Notes: generated by a model not told the origin, from the letters alone. A stretch of DNA of 64,000 bases from Lachnospiraceae bacterium (GCA_017431345.1 JAFRLH010000024.1:17644-81643), one strand, 5' to 3'. Numbered from the stretch's first letter, positions 49,398-58,871 are shown. Numbers and translations are program-made.

Positions 49398-51190
49398 GAC
49401 ACATCCCTCCCCTTTGTATAGACGGCATCGAACCGGCAGGCCTCGCGGCAGCTTCCGCAGCTGATACAGATACCGGGATCGATCCTGTGCGGCTGCTTCA
49501 GTGCACCGGACACTGCTCCTGCAGGACATGCTTTCGCGCAGGCTGTGCATCCGCGGCATTTATCCGGATCAACGGCAAACGCTGTAAGCTTTGTGCAGAC
49601 TCCTGCCGGACAGCGGTGCTCCAGGATATGTGCTTCGTACTCGTCCCGGAAATACCGGAGCGTCGTCAGTACGGGGTTGGGCGCGGACTTGCCTAACGCG
49701 CAGAGTGATGCTTCCTGCATCGTTTCGCCAAGCGTCTCCAGCAGGTCCAGATCTTCCAGTTTTCCCCGTCCTTCACAAATGTCAGTCAGAATGGCAAGCA
49801 TCTGTTTAAGGCCTTCCCGGCAGGGCGTGCATTTCCCGCAGCTTTCCCCGCACAGGAACTGCACATAGTATCTCGCTACTTCCACCATACAGCTGCGGTC
49901 GTCCATGACGATCATTCCGCCGGAACCCATCATGGCACCGTATTTGCTCAAAGTATCGAAATCGACCGGAAGATCCAGCATCTTTTCCGGGATACAGCCG
50001 CCGGAGGGACCGCCTGTCTGAACGGCCTTGAACGGCCGGTCTCCCTGTATTCCGCCGCCGATCTCAAAGATCAGTTCACGAAGCGTTGCTCCCATGGGGA
50101 CTTCCACCAGGCCGGTCCGCTTGACCTTTCCGACCATGGCAAAGACTTTCGTTCCTTTGGAACCCTCCGTTCCGAGTGACGCGAAATGTTCTCCTCCGTG
50201 AAGAATGATATAGGGTACATTGGCAAGCGTTTCCACGTTGTTCAGCACTGTCGGTTTATTCCAGAGTCCGTGCTGCACGGAACGGATATATTTTGCCCTG
50301 GGTTCTCCGACGCGGCCCTCAATTGACGCCATGAGCGCCGTCGATTCACCGCAGACGAATGCTCCGCCTCCGCGGACGACAGACAAATGAAGCTTCCTTC
50401 CGGAACCCATCATATTATCGCCAAGGATCCCGGCAGCCTCTGCTGCCCGGATCGCTTTTCTGATATGATCCAAAGCAAGATTGTATTCGTCACGGATATA
50501 AAGGAATCCTTCTTCCGCGCCGATCGCAAGCGCGCAGACCGCCATCCCTTCCAGCACACTGTGCGGATCGCCTTCCAGGATCGAACCGTCCATGAATGCG
50601 CCGGGATCGCCTTCATCGCCGTTGCAGGCAACGTATTTGGGGAAATCATCATATCCTGCTGCAGTACGCCATTTTCTGCCTGTCGGGAAACCGGCGCCGC
50701 CGCGCCCGCGAAGTCCTGAAGTTTCGATCTCTGACAGGATTTCCTCCGGCGTCATCTGCAGCGCTTTCTTCAGCGCCTGATATCCGCCCGCGTCGATATA
50801 ATCCTGCAGCTTCTCGGGATCAATGATGCCGACATTGCGCAGCGCGATCTTGATCTGTCTGGAATAGAACGGGTTCTCCTGAAGCTTCCTTACGCGTTCC
50901 CCCTCGTCATTTTTAAACAGGAGCCTGTCTACCGTCTCATCCGTCCGAATTGTCTTCTGCAGGATATCCTTTACATCCTTCGGCCTGACTCTGTAATACG
51001 CGATATCATCAGGCATGACTGTTACCAGCGGTCCGTTCTCACAGATGCCGATACATCCGGTCTCCTTTACGGCGCATTCTACATGGAGATCCGCGCCAAG
51101 TTCTTTGATCTGCTTTTTGAATTCCTCTGCGACTGCCCGGCTCCCGTTGGCAAGGCATCCGGTACCACAGCATACTCTTATGGTCTTCAT
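49394..51190 (-). CDS. nuoF: NuoF/HydB-like NADH-binding flavoprotein
   Basis: A 598-aa subunit. An N-terminal thioredoxin-like 2Fe-2S domain (CCGTGCLANGSRAV) is followed by the FMN/NADH core: SGLRGRGGAGFPTGRKW, CNGDEGDPGAFMDGSILEGDPHSVLEG and GAFVCGESTALMASIEG. Then the N3-type cluster CGESCGKCTPCREG and a C-terminal pair of [4Fe-4S] motifs (CRGCTACAKACPAG, CISCGSCREACRF). This is the layout of HydB/NfnB-like and bacterial bidirectional hydrogenase diaphorases. With NuoE and the HoxU-like subunit it would transfer electrons between NAD(H) and the aldehyde oxidoreductase. Confidence 0.94.
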   Translation of the reverse strand: MKTIRVCCGTGCLANGSRAVAEEFKKQIKELGADLHVECAVKETGCIGICENGPLVTVMPDDIAYYRVRPKDVKDILQKTIRTDETVDRLLFKNDEGERVRKLQENPFYSRQIKIALRNVGIIDPEKLQDYIDAGGYQALKKALQMTPEEILSEIETSGLRGRGGAGFPTGRKWRTAAGYDDFPKYVACNGDEGDPGAFMDGSILEGDPHSVLEGMAVCALAIGAEEGFLYIRDEYNLALDHIRKAIRAAEAAGILGDNMMGSGRKLHLSVVRGGGAFVCGESTALMASIEGRVGEPRAKYIRSVQHGLWNKPTVLNNVETLANVPYIILHGGEHFASLGTEGSKGTKVFAMVGKVKRTGLVEVPMGATLRELIFEIGGGIQGDRPFKAVQTGGPSGGCIPEKMLDLPVDFDTLSKYGAMMGSGGMIVMDDRSCMVEVARYYVQFLCGESCGKCTPCREGLKQMLAILTDICEGRGKLEDLDLLETLGETMQEASLCALGKSAPNPVLTTLRYFRDEYEAHILEHRCPAGVCTKLTAFAVDPDKCRGCTACAKACPAGAVSGALKQPHRIDPGICISCGSCREACRFDAVYTKGRDVS

Positions 51191-51204
51191 ATCCCTGCCC
51201 CCTT

Positions 51205-51702
51205 TCAGCCGTTCTCTTCCGGATCAGCAGCCGTATCCCCGGCGCCCCGGTAGGAATCCAGGATCTGCGGCAGTTTTTCCATGGTCATCTTCCCGTAATA
51301 GGTACCGTCCACCACCATAACGGGCGCCATTGCGCAGGATCCCAGGCAATTGACCTGCTCCAGGGAGAACAAGCCGTCCGGAGTAGTTTCTCCGTCCCCT
51401 ATTCCCAGATGCCTTCTGATCCCGTCGCGCAGGTTCATGGAACCGCGTATATGGCACGCCGTCCCGTCACAGAGTTTAATAATGTGTTCGCCCTTCGGTG
51501 TCAGGCTCAGCGCCTTGTAGAAGGTCGCCATGGAATAAAGGGAGGATAACGGGCATCCGAGATATTCCGACAGGGCTTCCATCCCCTCCCTGGGAATATA
51601 ATTATACTTGCGCTGCATATCCTGCATCATTGCGAGGCAATACCTCTGTTCACGCGGGTATTCCTGCAGGATCGCGGTTATTTCTTCTGTCCTGATCTGC
51701 AA
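51205..51702 (-). CDS. nuoE: NuoE-like 2Fe-2S subunit
   Basis: A 165-aa thioredoxin-like [2Fe-2S] protein. It begins with the helical ITAILQEYPREQRYCLAMMQDMQRKYNYIPREGMEAL; the cluster cysteines are in CDGTACHIRG and NCLGSCAMAPV. It is the usual partner of NuoF and lies 14 bases before it. The C-terminal tail is Asp/Glu-rich. Confidence 0.93.
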   Translation of the reverse strand: MQIRTEEITAILQEYPREQRYCLAMMQDMQRKYNYIPREGMEALSEYLGCPLSSLYSMATFYKALSLTPKGEHIIKLCDGTACHIRGSMNLRDGIRRHLGIGDGETTPDGLFSLEQVNCLGSCAMAPVMVVDGTYYGKMTMEKLPQILDSYRGAGDTAADPEENG

Positions 51703-51761
51703 ATCATCACCAGCCTCTCACCTGAAATGCCGCCGGGCCTGCTTACCCCGGCGGCATTTCC

Positions 51762-52043
51762 TTATCCTCCCGCAACGACCGGGAAGATCAGCACGGTATC
51801 GGAGTCTTTCAGCACGGTATTGATCCCGTCAAGGAACTCCGCCCGCCTTCCGTTTACAAGAATGATCAGGTTCGCGCCGAAATCACTTCCGTCCGGGGTA
51901 AAATAGAAACTGCGGAACTTCTCTCCGTACGCTTCGGAAAGCTCTTCTCCCAGAGCCCGCAGATCCCTGCATGCAGGTCTTGTGATCTCCTTGCAGCCCG
52001 CGTAATCCTTATCCCGTACATAAGCAAAAAACCTGACTCTCAT
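51762..52043 (-). CDS. MoaD/ThiS-family sulfur carrier
   Basis: A 93-aa ubiquitin-like protein: MRVRFFAYVRDKDYAGCKEIT at the start, ILVNGRRAEFLDGINTVLKDSDTVLIFPVVAGG at the end. The C-terminal Gly-Gly is the tail that is thiocarboxylated to donate sulfur to the pterin dithiolene. Encoded directly after the tungsten aldehyde oxidoreductase gene, it probably serves tungsten-pterin cofactor synthesis for that enzyme, as in other AOR loci. Confidence 0.9.
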   Translation of the reverse strand: MRVRFFAYVRDKDYAGCKEITRPACRDLRALGEELSEAYGEKFRSFYFTPDGSDFGANLIILVNGRRAEFLDGINTVLKDSDTVLIFPVVAGG

Positions 52044-52062
52044 AGCTGTTCCTTTCGGTCTG

Positions 52063-53862
52063 TTACATACCTAATTCTTTCAGCTTCTCCGCTGTAGGAA
52101 TGCCTTCTGCATCCCAGCCGCGCGCTGCATAATATTCCGCGAGCATAGTATAAAGCTGGCTGACCCTGCCCTCTGCAGGTCCCTCGGGAAGCGCATCGCG
52201 CAGAAGCCTGGGCGGCAGCGTATCCTTCTCCACGCCGGCAGCGATATTGAACTTCTTTTCCAGATTCCAGATACGCTCTCCCTTTAAGAGGATCTCAGCA
52301 TCGCTCTCGTCGCTTCCGACAGCTTCGCGGTACATTCCGGCGATCTCCGGCAGGCCGATCCCGAAGGTAGTGAACAGGCAGATGCCGGTGGAATCACAGA
52401 GCGCTGTAAGATCCTGGAACAGCTTGAGTGTCGCTGCCTTCCCCTCTGTTACCAGCGGATCCAGCTTCATCGGAACGCCGAGCACCTCCGGAGAGATCAT
52501 GTATCCGCGGACATGGCATCCGCCGCGGTTCGACGTAGCATACTCCAGCCCGATTCCCTGGATCGCGCGGCCGTCATAAGCCGGCATTTCCTGCTTCTTG
52601 ACGGACATGGACAGCTCGGGATGTCCGTATTTTTCAGCCATACGGTAGGATCCGAGGCCGAGCACTTTGCCGAAGCCTTCCATCTTGCAGGTCATCTCGC
52701 AGGCTTTGACCATCGCTTCCGCATCCCCGAACTGCAGCGGGAATCCGATGTCCTCCAGAGGCAGGTATCCTTTTTCATACAGTTCCATTGCGCAGGCGAT
52801 CGTAGCGCCCATCGTGATCGGGTCGATCCCGTACTGGTTGCAGAGGAAGTTCGCCTTGCATACCGCGCCAAGATCATCGATGCCGCAGTCAGAGCCGAAG
52901 GACCAGCCTGCTTCGTACTCGGGACCTTCGCCTTTGGATTTGAAGGCGCCTTCCTTGATCTCCGCCACGCGGCCGCAGCCGATGGAGCATCCGAAACACC
53001 CTTTGTTCTTCAGCAGATGCTTTGCCGCCAGCTCCTCGCCGGAGATGCTGTCTGCAGTCTCAAAAAGCGATCCCGCGCTTCCGTTATTGACCGGAAGGCC
53101 GCCGACGCCGTTTACGATATTCACAAGGATCATGGTCCCGTATGCGGAAAGTCCCGCGCCGGTGACCGGATGCGCCGCCAGTTTCTGTCTTGCGCTGATG
53201 GCTTCTTCAAAGAACTTGTCCGGCCTTGCGACTTCCACGGAACCGGTACCCTTTACAGCAATGGCTTTCAGTTTCTTGACACCCATGACGGTGCCCATAC
53301 CGCCGCGGCCTGCCGCACGGTGTTTGTCATTCAGGATGCCGGCAAACAGATTGCCGTTTTCCGCGGCAGCGGAAATACAGGCGATGCGGAAATTCTCACC
53401 GCACTCTTCATTCAGAATATCTGTCGTCTCGAAAACATCCTTTCCCCAGAGATGGGCAGCGTCACGCAGTTCGACAGTACCGTCGCTGATATAAAGATAT
53501 ACGGGCTTTTCCGAAGCGTTTTCAAAAATGATCCCGTCATAGCCGGCATATTTCAGTTCCGGGCCGAAATGTCCGCCGGAGTTGGCTGCGCCGATCGTCC
53601 CTGTAAGCGGGGATTTCGCCACGGCATTGTAGCGTCCGGAAGAAGTCGCTGCCGTTCCGGTCAGCGGTCCCGTCATAAAGATCAGTTTGTTCTCAGGGCT
53701 TAAAGGATCCACTTTCGGATCGCACTCATCACAGAAATACTTTGTTCCCAGACCTCTGGCGCCGACATAATCATCCGCATTCTTCGTATTCAGAGGCTCC
53801 GTTTTGATCGTTCCCGCCTGCAGATCGATGCGCAGGATCTTTCCGACATATCCGTTCTTCAT
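52063..53862 (-). CDS. Aldehyde:ferredoxin oxidoreductase (tungsten)
   Basis: A 599-aa tungstopterin enzyme oxidising aldehydes to carboxylic acids, or reducing acids with strong electron donors. It opens MKNGYVGKILRIDLQAGTIKTEPL and has the pterin-contacting KSPLTGTIGAANSGGHFGPELKYAGYDGIIF. RAAGRGGMGTVMGVKKLKAIAVKG follows. The [4Fe-4S] cysteines are in CFGCSIGCGR (about 290) and, late in the chain, ALCDSTGIC. GPEYEAGWSFGSDCGIDDL is also typical. Five companion genes for NADH linkage and ferredoxin resemble the AOR complexes that couple acid/aldehyde chemistry to NAD+. Substrate unknown. Confidence 0.94.
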   Translation of the reverse strand: MKNGYVGKILRIDLQAGTIKTEPLNTKNADDYVGARGLGTKYFCDECDPKVDPLSPENKLIFMTGPLTGTAATSSGRYNAVAKSPLTGTIGAANSGGHFGPELKYAGYDGIIFENASEKPVYLYISDGTVELRDAAHLWGKDVFETTDILNEECGENFRIACISAAAENGNLFAGILNDKHRAAGRGGMGTVMGVKKLKAIAVKGTGSVEVARPDKFFEEAISARQKLAAHPVTGAGLSAYGTMILVNIVNGVGGLPVNNGSAGSLFETADSISGEELAAKHLLKNKGCFGCSIGCGRVAEIKEGAFKSKGEGPEYEAGWSFGSDCGIDDLGAVCKANFLCNQYGIDPITMGATIACAMELYEKGYLPLEDIGFPLQFGDAEAMVKACEMTCKMEGFGKVLGLGSYRMAEKYGHPELSMSVKKQEMPAYDGRAIQGIGLEYATSNRGGCHVRGYMISPEVLGVPMKLDPLVTEGKAATLKLFQDLTALCDSTGICLFTTFGIGLPEIAGMYREAVGSDESDAEILLKGERIWNLEKKFNIAAGVEKDTLPPRLLRDALPEGPAEGRVSQLYTMLAEYYAARGWDAEGIPTAEKLKELGM

Positions 53863-53865
53863 CTG

Positions 53866-54336
53866 TCACGCCTCCTTTACCAGTACATCGCGATACCGCT
53901 CTCCGACAAGTTTCCTCTTATCCGGCAGCGTATCGGTCTCTTCGAATACGATGGCGTGTCCGGGACAGTACTTCGCGCACTTCGGATCGCCTTCGCACAG
54001 GTCACACTTGAATACGCGTCTCGCTTCCGGATGATAGGTAATGTTTCCGAGCGGGCAGGCATTCATGCACATGCGGCAGCCGATGCACTTCCGGTAGTTC
54101 ATGACTACCGCGCCGTTCTCATCGCGGCTGATCGCCTTTACGGGACATACATCCAGGCAGGAAGGCTCTTCGCACTGAAGGCACATGACGGGGACCGCTA
54201 CGGCGGCTTCGTCATACTCAAATACCGTTACATTGGCCATCTTGGGATTGAATTTCCCGAAATGGCCGAAGGAACAGACCAGTTCACAGGTCCGGCAGCC
54301 GATACATTTTTCCGGCTTGATCGATAACTGTTTCAT
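53866..54336 (-). CDS. Polyferredoxin (HycB/CooF-like 4x[4Fe-4S])
   Basis: A 156-aa electron carrier with four cysteine sets: CIGCRTCELVCSFGHFGKFN, CLQCEEPSCLDVCPV, CIGCRMCMNACPLG and CDLCEGDPKCAKYCPG. This is the spacing of DMSO-reductase-family small subunits and CooF. First gene of the operon, three bases before the AOR gene, so it is the probable immediate electron partner of AOR, linking to the NuoEF-like module. A promoter-like TTGTAC-16-TATAAA lies upstream near 54402-54429. Confidence 0.93.
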   Translation of the reverse strand: MKQLSIKPEKCIGCRTCELVCSFGHFGKFNPKMANVTVFEYDEAAVAVPVMCLQCEEPSCLDVCPVKAISRDENGAVVMNYRKCIGCRMCMNACPLGNITYHPEARRVFKCDLCEGDPKCAKYCPGHAIVFEETDTLPDKRKLVGERYRDVLVKEA

Positions 54337-54419
54337 AAGACTTCACCCCTCTTTTTTATATCTGCTTGCAGAAAATAATCATGAGACGAAATACATTTCT
54401 CGTTTTTATAACATTTTTA

Positions 54420-54432
54420 TTGTACGGTACAA
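54420..54432. promoter_or_regulatory. Palindrome at the AOR operon promoter
   Basis: TTGTAC-G-GTACAA, a perfect 13-base palindrome overlapping the likely -35 region of the minus-strand promoter (-10 TATAAA near 54402). It is a candidate operator for an unidentified regulator. Confidence 0.5.
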
Positions 54433-54778
54433 CGTCCATGCAGTAAACGTTCTCGTATTATTTTCATATTGTCTTTTGGAATTAACAAATTTACAATGAC
54501 AGATTCAGTCTTTGTGAATTTGAGATAAAGAAGTTCAGTTTATGAATAATTTGCCAGGAATATATAAATGTATATCGTTATGTTATATAACGATGTGTGT
54601 TTTTCTTCTGCGAGACACCTCCCTTTGGCAGTAAAAAAGACAATAACAACGTCTTTTATTATTCCTGTTTGGAATAAGTCGAAGAAAATAAAAAACAGAC
54701 CTGATAATTCTGATAGACAATCGTCCACCGAAAGGATAACATGGAAGAAACGATTATGTAGGAAAAGAGGATATTCAT
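54433..54778. other. AT-rich intergenic region between AOR operon and xylosidase gene
   Basis: About 345 bases with no convincing gene. It contains one clear inverted repeat, ATCGTTAT-GTTAT-ATAACGAT (54574-54594), which may be an operator for the xylosidase gene. The xylosidase ribosome site (AGAGGATATTCAT) lies at its end. Short open frames here have no ribosome sites or coding pattern. Confidence 0.6.
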
Positions 54779-56401
54779 ATGATCCGCAATCCGATCCTCC
54801 CCGGGTTTAACAGCGACCCCTGCCTTTGCCGCCGGGGTGATGACTATTATCTGGCGCTTTCCACCTTTGAATGGTTTCCCGGGATCCCCGTATATCACTC
54901 CAGAGATCTGAAACACTGGGAGCTTCAGACCCATCTGCTGCGGGATGCGGAGAGCCTGTCGCTGCGCGGCCTTCCTTCAGCCAAAGGAATTTGGGCTCCC
55001 TGCCTGACATGGTGCGAGGCGGACGGGCTGTTCTATCTCGTCTACGGAGTGATGCGCTCCATGAACGCCCGCTTTTTTGACATCGACAATTATCTGATCA
55101 CCGCGCCGGATATCGAAGGTCCCTGGTCTGAGCCGGTATTCCTGCACGCGGCAGGCTTCGATGCTTCTCTCTTTCACGATGACGACGGGCGGAAATGGCT
55201 GGTCTCTCTGGAATGGGAAACACGGGAAGACCGCCGCAAACCCGGCGGTATCTGTCTTGTTGAGTACTCGCCGCAGAAACATGCTGTGATCGGATACCCC
55301 CGGCGGATCTCGATGGGCGCCACGATGCGCGGCTGTGTGGAAGGCCCTCATTTGTATAAGAAAAACGGTTTCTATTACCTGCTCTGCGCAGAGGGCGGCA
55401 CAGGTTACTATCACTGCGCCACGCTGTCCCGTGCCCGGGATCTTTTCGGCCCGTACGAACCCTGTCCGCAGAATCCGCTGATCAGCTCCGTCCCGGAGAA
55501 TTACGACGAGAGCCTGGATACGGATCACCTGAAGCCCCGGTACTATAATCCGGATGCGCCGCTGCAGAAAGCAGGCCACGGAAGTCTGGTGGAAACGCAA
55601 AAGGGAGAGGTATTCATGACATATCACTGCGCCAGGCCTTTCGTACCGGAGCTGTGCTGCACGCTTGGCCGTGAGACATGCATCCAGAAATATTTCTGGA
55701 CGGAGGACGGCTGGCTGGAGATGTGCGGCGGAGGAAATCTGGTGCGTGAGGAAAGCGAAGAGGCGGATCTTCCTCCTTTTGAGGCGGCAGTTCTGTCCGG
55801 CAAGGATGATTTCGACAGTCCTTCGCTTCGTTCAGACTATTATGCGCCGCGGATCGATCCCCATGAATTTGCGGATCTTCTCTCCAGACCCGGCTGGCTG
55901 CGTCTGCGGGGACAGGAATCACTCAGTTCCACCAACCGTGTGAGCCTGCTGGCGAGAAAGCTGACCACGCTGCAGACACAGATCACAACGAAGATGACAT
56001 TTGAGCCTGAACTCTATCAGCACAGCGCGGGACTGGTGCTGTACTACGACAACATGAACTATGTCTGGATCCGCAAGACCTGGAGCGAAGAACAGGGATG
56101 CCCGGTGATGAGCGTGCAGGAAGTGGACCGGGGCGTAAAATATGACCATCGGGACTGCGAGATTCCCGCGCCGGACGACCCGGTCCTGCTGCGGCTTTCC
56201 ATTGCGGATAAGGAATTCCGTTTTGCCTGGTCCGCGGACGGGAACGCCTGGGAGAATATCGGTCCCGTCTTCCCCACCTGGCATCTTTCCGACGAGCACA
56301 GCGGCTATGGAGAATTCACCGGGACCATGTTCGGGGTGGCCTGCGTGGACAGCATGTTCCGGAAAAAGACGGCGGATTTTGACTGGCTGAACTGTATCTG
56401 A
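54779..56401 (+). CDS. xynB: GH43 family beta-xylosidase
   Basis: A 540-aa cytoplasmic glycoside hydrolase family 43 enzyme of the XynB3 type, releasing xylose from xylooligosaccharides. Catalytic triad: Asp13 (base, PGFNSDPCLCRRGDDYYLA), Asp128 (pKa modulator, FDASLFHDDDG) and Glu188 (acid, VEGPHLYKKNGFYYL). Residues about 340-540 form the beta-sandwich C-terminal domain (RKLTTLQTQITTKMTFEPELY, GVACVDSMFRKKTADFDWL). There is no signal peptide, so it acts on imported oligosaccharides. It stands alone, with no transporter beside it. The hairpin at 56504 may end its transcript. Confidence 0.94.
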   Translation: MIRNPILPGFNSDPCLCRRGDDYYLALSTFEWFPGIPVYHSRDLKHWELQTHLLRDAESLSLRGLPSAKGIWAPCLTWCEADGLFYLVYGVMRSMNARFFDIDNYLITAPDIEGPWSEPVFLHAAGFDASLFHDDDGRKWLVSLEWETREDRRKPGGICLVEYSPQKHAVIGYPRRISMGATMRGCVEGPHLYKKNGFYYLLCAEGGTGYYHCATLSRARDLFGPYEPCPQNPLISSVPENYDESLDTDHLKPRYYNPDAPLQKAGHGSLVETQKGEVFMTYHCARPFVPELCCTLGRETCIQKYFWTEDGWLEMCGGGNLVREESEEADLPPFEAAVLSGKDDFDSPSLRSDYYAPRIDPHEFADLLSRPGWLRLRGQESLSSTNRVSLLARKLTTLQTQITTKMTFEPELYQHSAGLVLYYDNMNYVWIRKTWSEEQGCPVMSVQEVDRGVKYDHRDCEIPAPDDPVLLRLSIADKEFRFAWSADGNAWENIGPVFPTWHLSDEHSGYGEFTGTMFGVACVDSMFRKKTADFDWLNCI

Positions 56402-56503
56402 AACCGGGAAAGATGATCGCCTTATCAAAACTTTCCGCAGCGGGGAGGCTCTGAGACCACGCAGCGTCAATCCGTCTCCCTGAATCTCCATCCTTCAAAG
56501 TAA

Positions 56504-56530
56504 GAGCCCACTGCGCGAGGCAATGGGCTT
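56504..56530. terminator. Second copy of the GAGCCCA hairpin
   Basis: GAGCCCA (56504-56510), loop CTGCGCGAGGCAA, TGGGCTT (56524-56530). It lies between the convergent xylosidase gene and the broken surface-protein gene. Eleven of 13 loop bases match the copy at 48565, so it is more than a chance terminator. Confidence 0.6.
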
Positions 56531-56604
56531 CGGAATCATTATTTCGGAAATGTTGGGCTGGCTTTTCTCTTCGTGTTACCTGATTCATCCATCCAGACCG
56601 GGAA

Positions 56605-58233
56605 TTACTTGACAATTACTTTGAGTTTCTTCGATACGCCATTTTGCGCATAGATATAGACATAACAGGAGCCTTTCTTCTTTCCCTTGATCACACCTTT
56701 TTTACTGACGGAAGCAATTTTAGGATTCGTTATCTCATATTTCAATCCCCTGTGCTTCTTTACTTACAGCTTTTTGGACTGCGCCACAGCCTTGGCTCCC
56801 AGTTTTAATGTCTTGCCTTTTTTCAGCTTCTTTGCCTTTTCGATTACTGTCTTTGATACGCTTACAGACTTATGGTTGCCTGCCTTGCCTCCTTTAGTGG
56901 CAGCATGGATCGTCTTGGATGCGCTGACTACCTTATTGTCTTTATCCAAAGCTACCACCAGGAATTTGTAATAAGTGCCTTTAGCTACCTTCTTGCCGGC
57001 TACTTTCCTGAAAGTCTGCTTATTTCCGGAAGTGGTTTTCAATTTCTTCATCTTGTTCTTTTTGCCGCACTTGTTGCCGTAGACAACGTATTTCTTTGCG
57101 CCACTCACTTTTTTCCAGGTGATCTTTACAGAATTTGTTGTCTGTTTCAGGGATTTCAGCTGCAGCAGACGGAATTTGCTTCCTGCCGGCGCTTCATCCG
57201 TCTTCATGGCCAGGATCGCTGCTTTCGCTGCTTCTGCAGAGGCGCCTTTCCCAAGCGCTGTGCCATCTTTGCCCATCTGTTTGGCGGGGTCTTCTTTCGT
57301 TTCCTTCTCCGGTACAGGTGTTGTCGCTTTTTCCGCTTCCGTCGTACTTTCCTTCTCTGCCTCCGGCGTGCTTTCCTTTTCAGCCTCCGGCGTGCTTTCC
57401 TTTTCAGCGACCACTTTCAGAACAGCCGTTTCCGAAGTGACGCTTTTTGTTTCGCCATTATCTTCCCTTACAGCAGTAACAACACAATAATAATACTCTT
57501 CCGTCCCGGCTGCTTTCCCTTCCGGAACAGTGAATTCTGCCGCCTCTGCGCCTGCAACCGCAGTTCCGCCTTCGTTGCTGTTCGTTTTGTTCACATACCA
57601 CTGATAATGGAGCGCATGTCCTTCCGCCGCCTCGGCTGTCAGGCTGATGCTGCCGGTTTTGTAACCGGGCGTCAGTTCCAAATCGGACGGTTGCTTGACA
57701 ATTCGGGGAACAGAAGCTTCCGTTTTGGCCCATTTTGCATATAAAACAGTTTCACTCTCTGCCTTGTCAAGCTCAAAATTCCATGCATTTTCACATGCGG
57801 CTTCCTTATACCATCCTTTCAGAGTCCAGCCGTCAGCATCAGCAACATCCGGCTGTTTTATGGCCTTTCCGATTTCAACATACTGATTTTTCGGAGCCGT
57901 ACCTCGTCCGTTCACGTCAAATACTACCGGCAGATAAGTAAACATGTTAGACACTCTGGACAATTCTTCCAGCTCCTCCGGCGTATCATTTGATGTAAAG
58001 AAGTCTATTCCATCAAGGACAACCAGATAGCCGATTCGTTTTCCTTTTGCTTCTTCCGGCAATGGAAATGTCAGTACTTTTGTCCACTGATCAGATGTTC
58101 CATTCTTAAAAGCTGTATTTTCATCTGCTGTTACTTTACAGCTATATGACCCGTCTTTAGCATCATCCGAGATAGTAACGGGACTATCCATAGGATAAAG
58201 GTTAAAAGTATTATTCAAGTTTTCTCTGGTCAT
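56605..58233 (-). pseudogene. Surface protein gene interrupted by an in-frame TAA
   Basis: The open frame from 58233 stops at TAA 56766-56764 (490 codons), but the same frame continues for 52 more codons to 56605. Those codons encode VKKHRGLKYEITNPKIASVS through YVYIYAQNGVSKKLKVIVK, homologous to the end of the 7108-11628 protein, where the matching codon is Lys. One AAA-to-TAA change would explain the break. The upstream part has a B-repeat-like segment (DGWTLKGWYKEAA), an Ig-like segment (VKQPSDLELTPGYKTGSISL), an EKESTPEA-repeat linker and a Lys-rich Fn3-like domain. There is no signal peptide; an in-frame TAA lies 36 bases upstream of the first ATG, so the 5' end is also lost. Confidence 0.75.
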
Positions 58234-58395
58234 GTCATTATATGCATAATAATATGTTCTCCTTCCTTAATCTTCGATATATTATTTTGTTTCTTTGTTT
58301 ATTTGGAATAAAATGATTTCAACCGGTTCTGACTGCTGATTAATTGGCTGGAACTGTTTTCCGGAATACCTCATATTAAGGGAGGCTGTATTGAA

Positions 58396-58758
58396 TTAAG
58401 GCTTCTTTCCGGTCCCCGGATCCGGATATTCCTCCGCTGCCGCTTCCGGATTGCCCGCGCAAATTGCCGCGCAGATCTTTTCCGCATTCTCCTCTTTTTC
58501 CAGCATCAACACGAGCGGCTTTTCTCCGCCGTAATCGATCCTTACTTTCGTTACCGGAATGCCTATGCCGCAGCAGTGGTTCGGCCGATAAACGGACGGC
58601 TGCATACGGACAGCTTTCACATATTTCAAAGGAAGATAAGAGCCCTGAAAATATACGGCTCGTTCTGATACAGCATACTGTTCAACACGTACCGACTCTT
58701 TCCGGTCCTGCCTGATGTCCTTCAGTTCACCGCCTGCAATGATACATTTCCATCCCAT
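58396..58758 (-). CDS. Small hypothetical protein, PH-like strand pattern
   Basis: A 120-aa protein starting MGWKCIIAGGELKDIRQDRK, with strand-rich segments (VSERAVYFQGSYLPLKYVKAVRMQ, VTKVRIDYGGEKPLVLMLE) and a helix (KEENAEKICAAICAG), then a Pro/Gly tail. The order of strands ending in a helix resembles PH-like or GRAM-like domains, but I cannot name a family. The start at 58758 follows GGAGGTTGA by 11 bases; longer in-frame starts (58788, 58815) lack a better site. It lies 113 bases after the acyltransferase gene, same strand. Confidence 0.65.
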   Translation of the reverse strand: MGWKCIIAGGELKDIRQDRKESVRVEQYAVSERAVYFQGSYLPLKYVKAVRMQPSVYRPNHCCGIGIPVTKVRIDYGGEKPLVLMLEKEENAEKICAAICAGNPEAAAEEYPDPGTGKKP

Positions 58759-58871
58759 TCCGCATTCAACCTCCGTATTTCTGCACATAGCAATATGCCT
58801 GTATCCAGGCTGCAAACATCTCCGTTCGGAGAAGTTTCTATTTTCGGGCGTTCAAAAATTAACCATCTTTT

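Noticed and set aside
54574-54600. Inverted repeat followed by TTTTT as a terminator
   Set aside because: The stem is almost pure AT and no gene ends upstream on that strand; treated as a possible operator instead.
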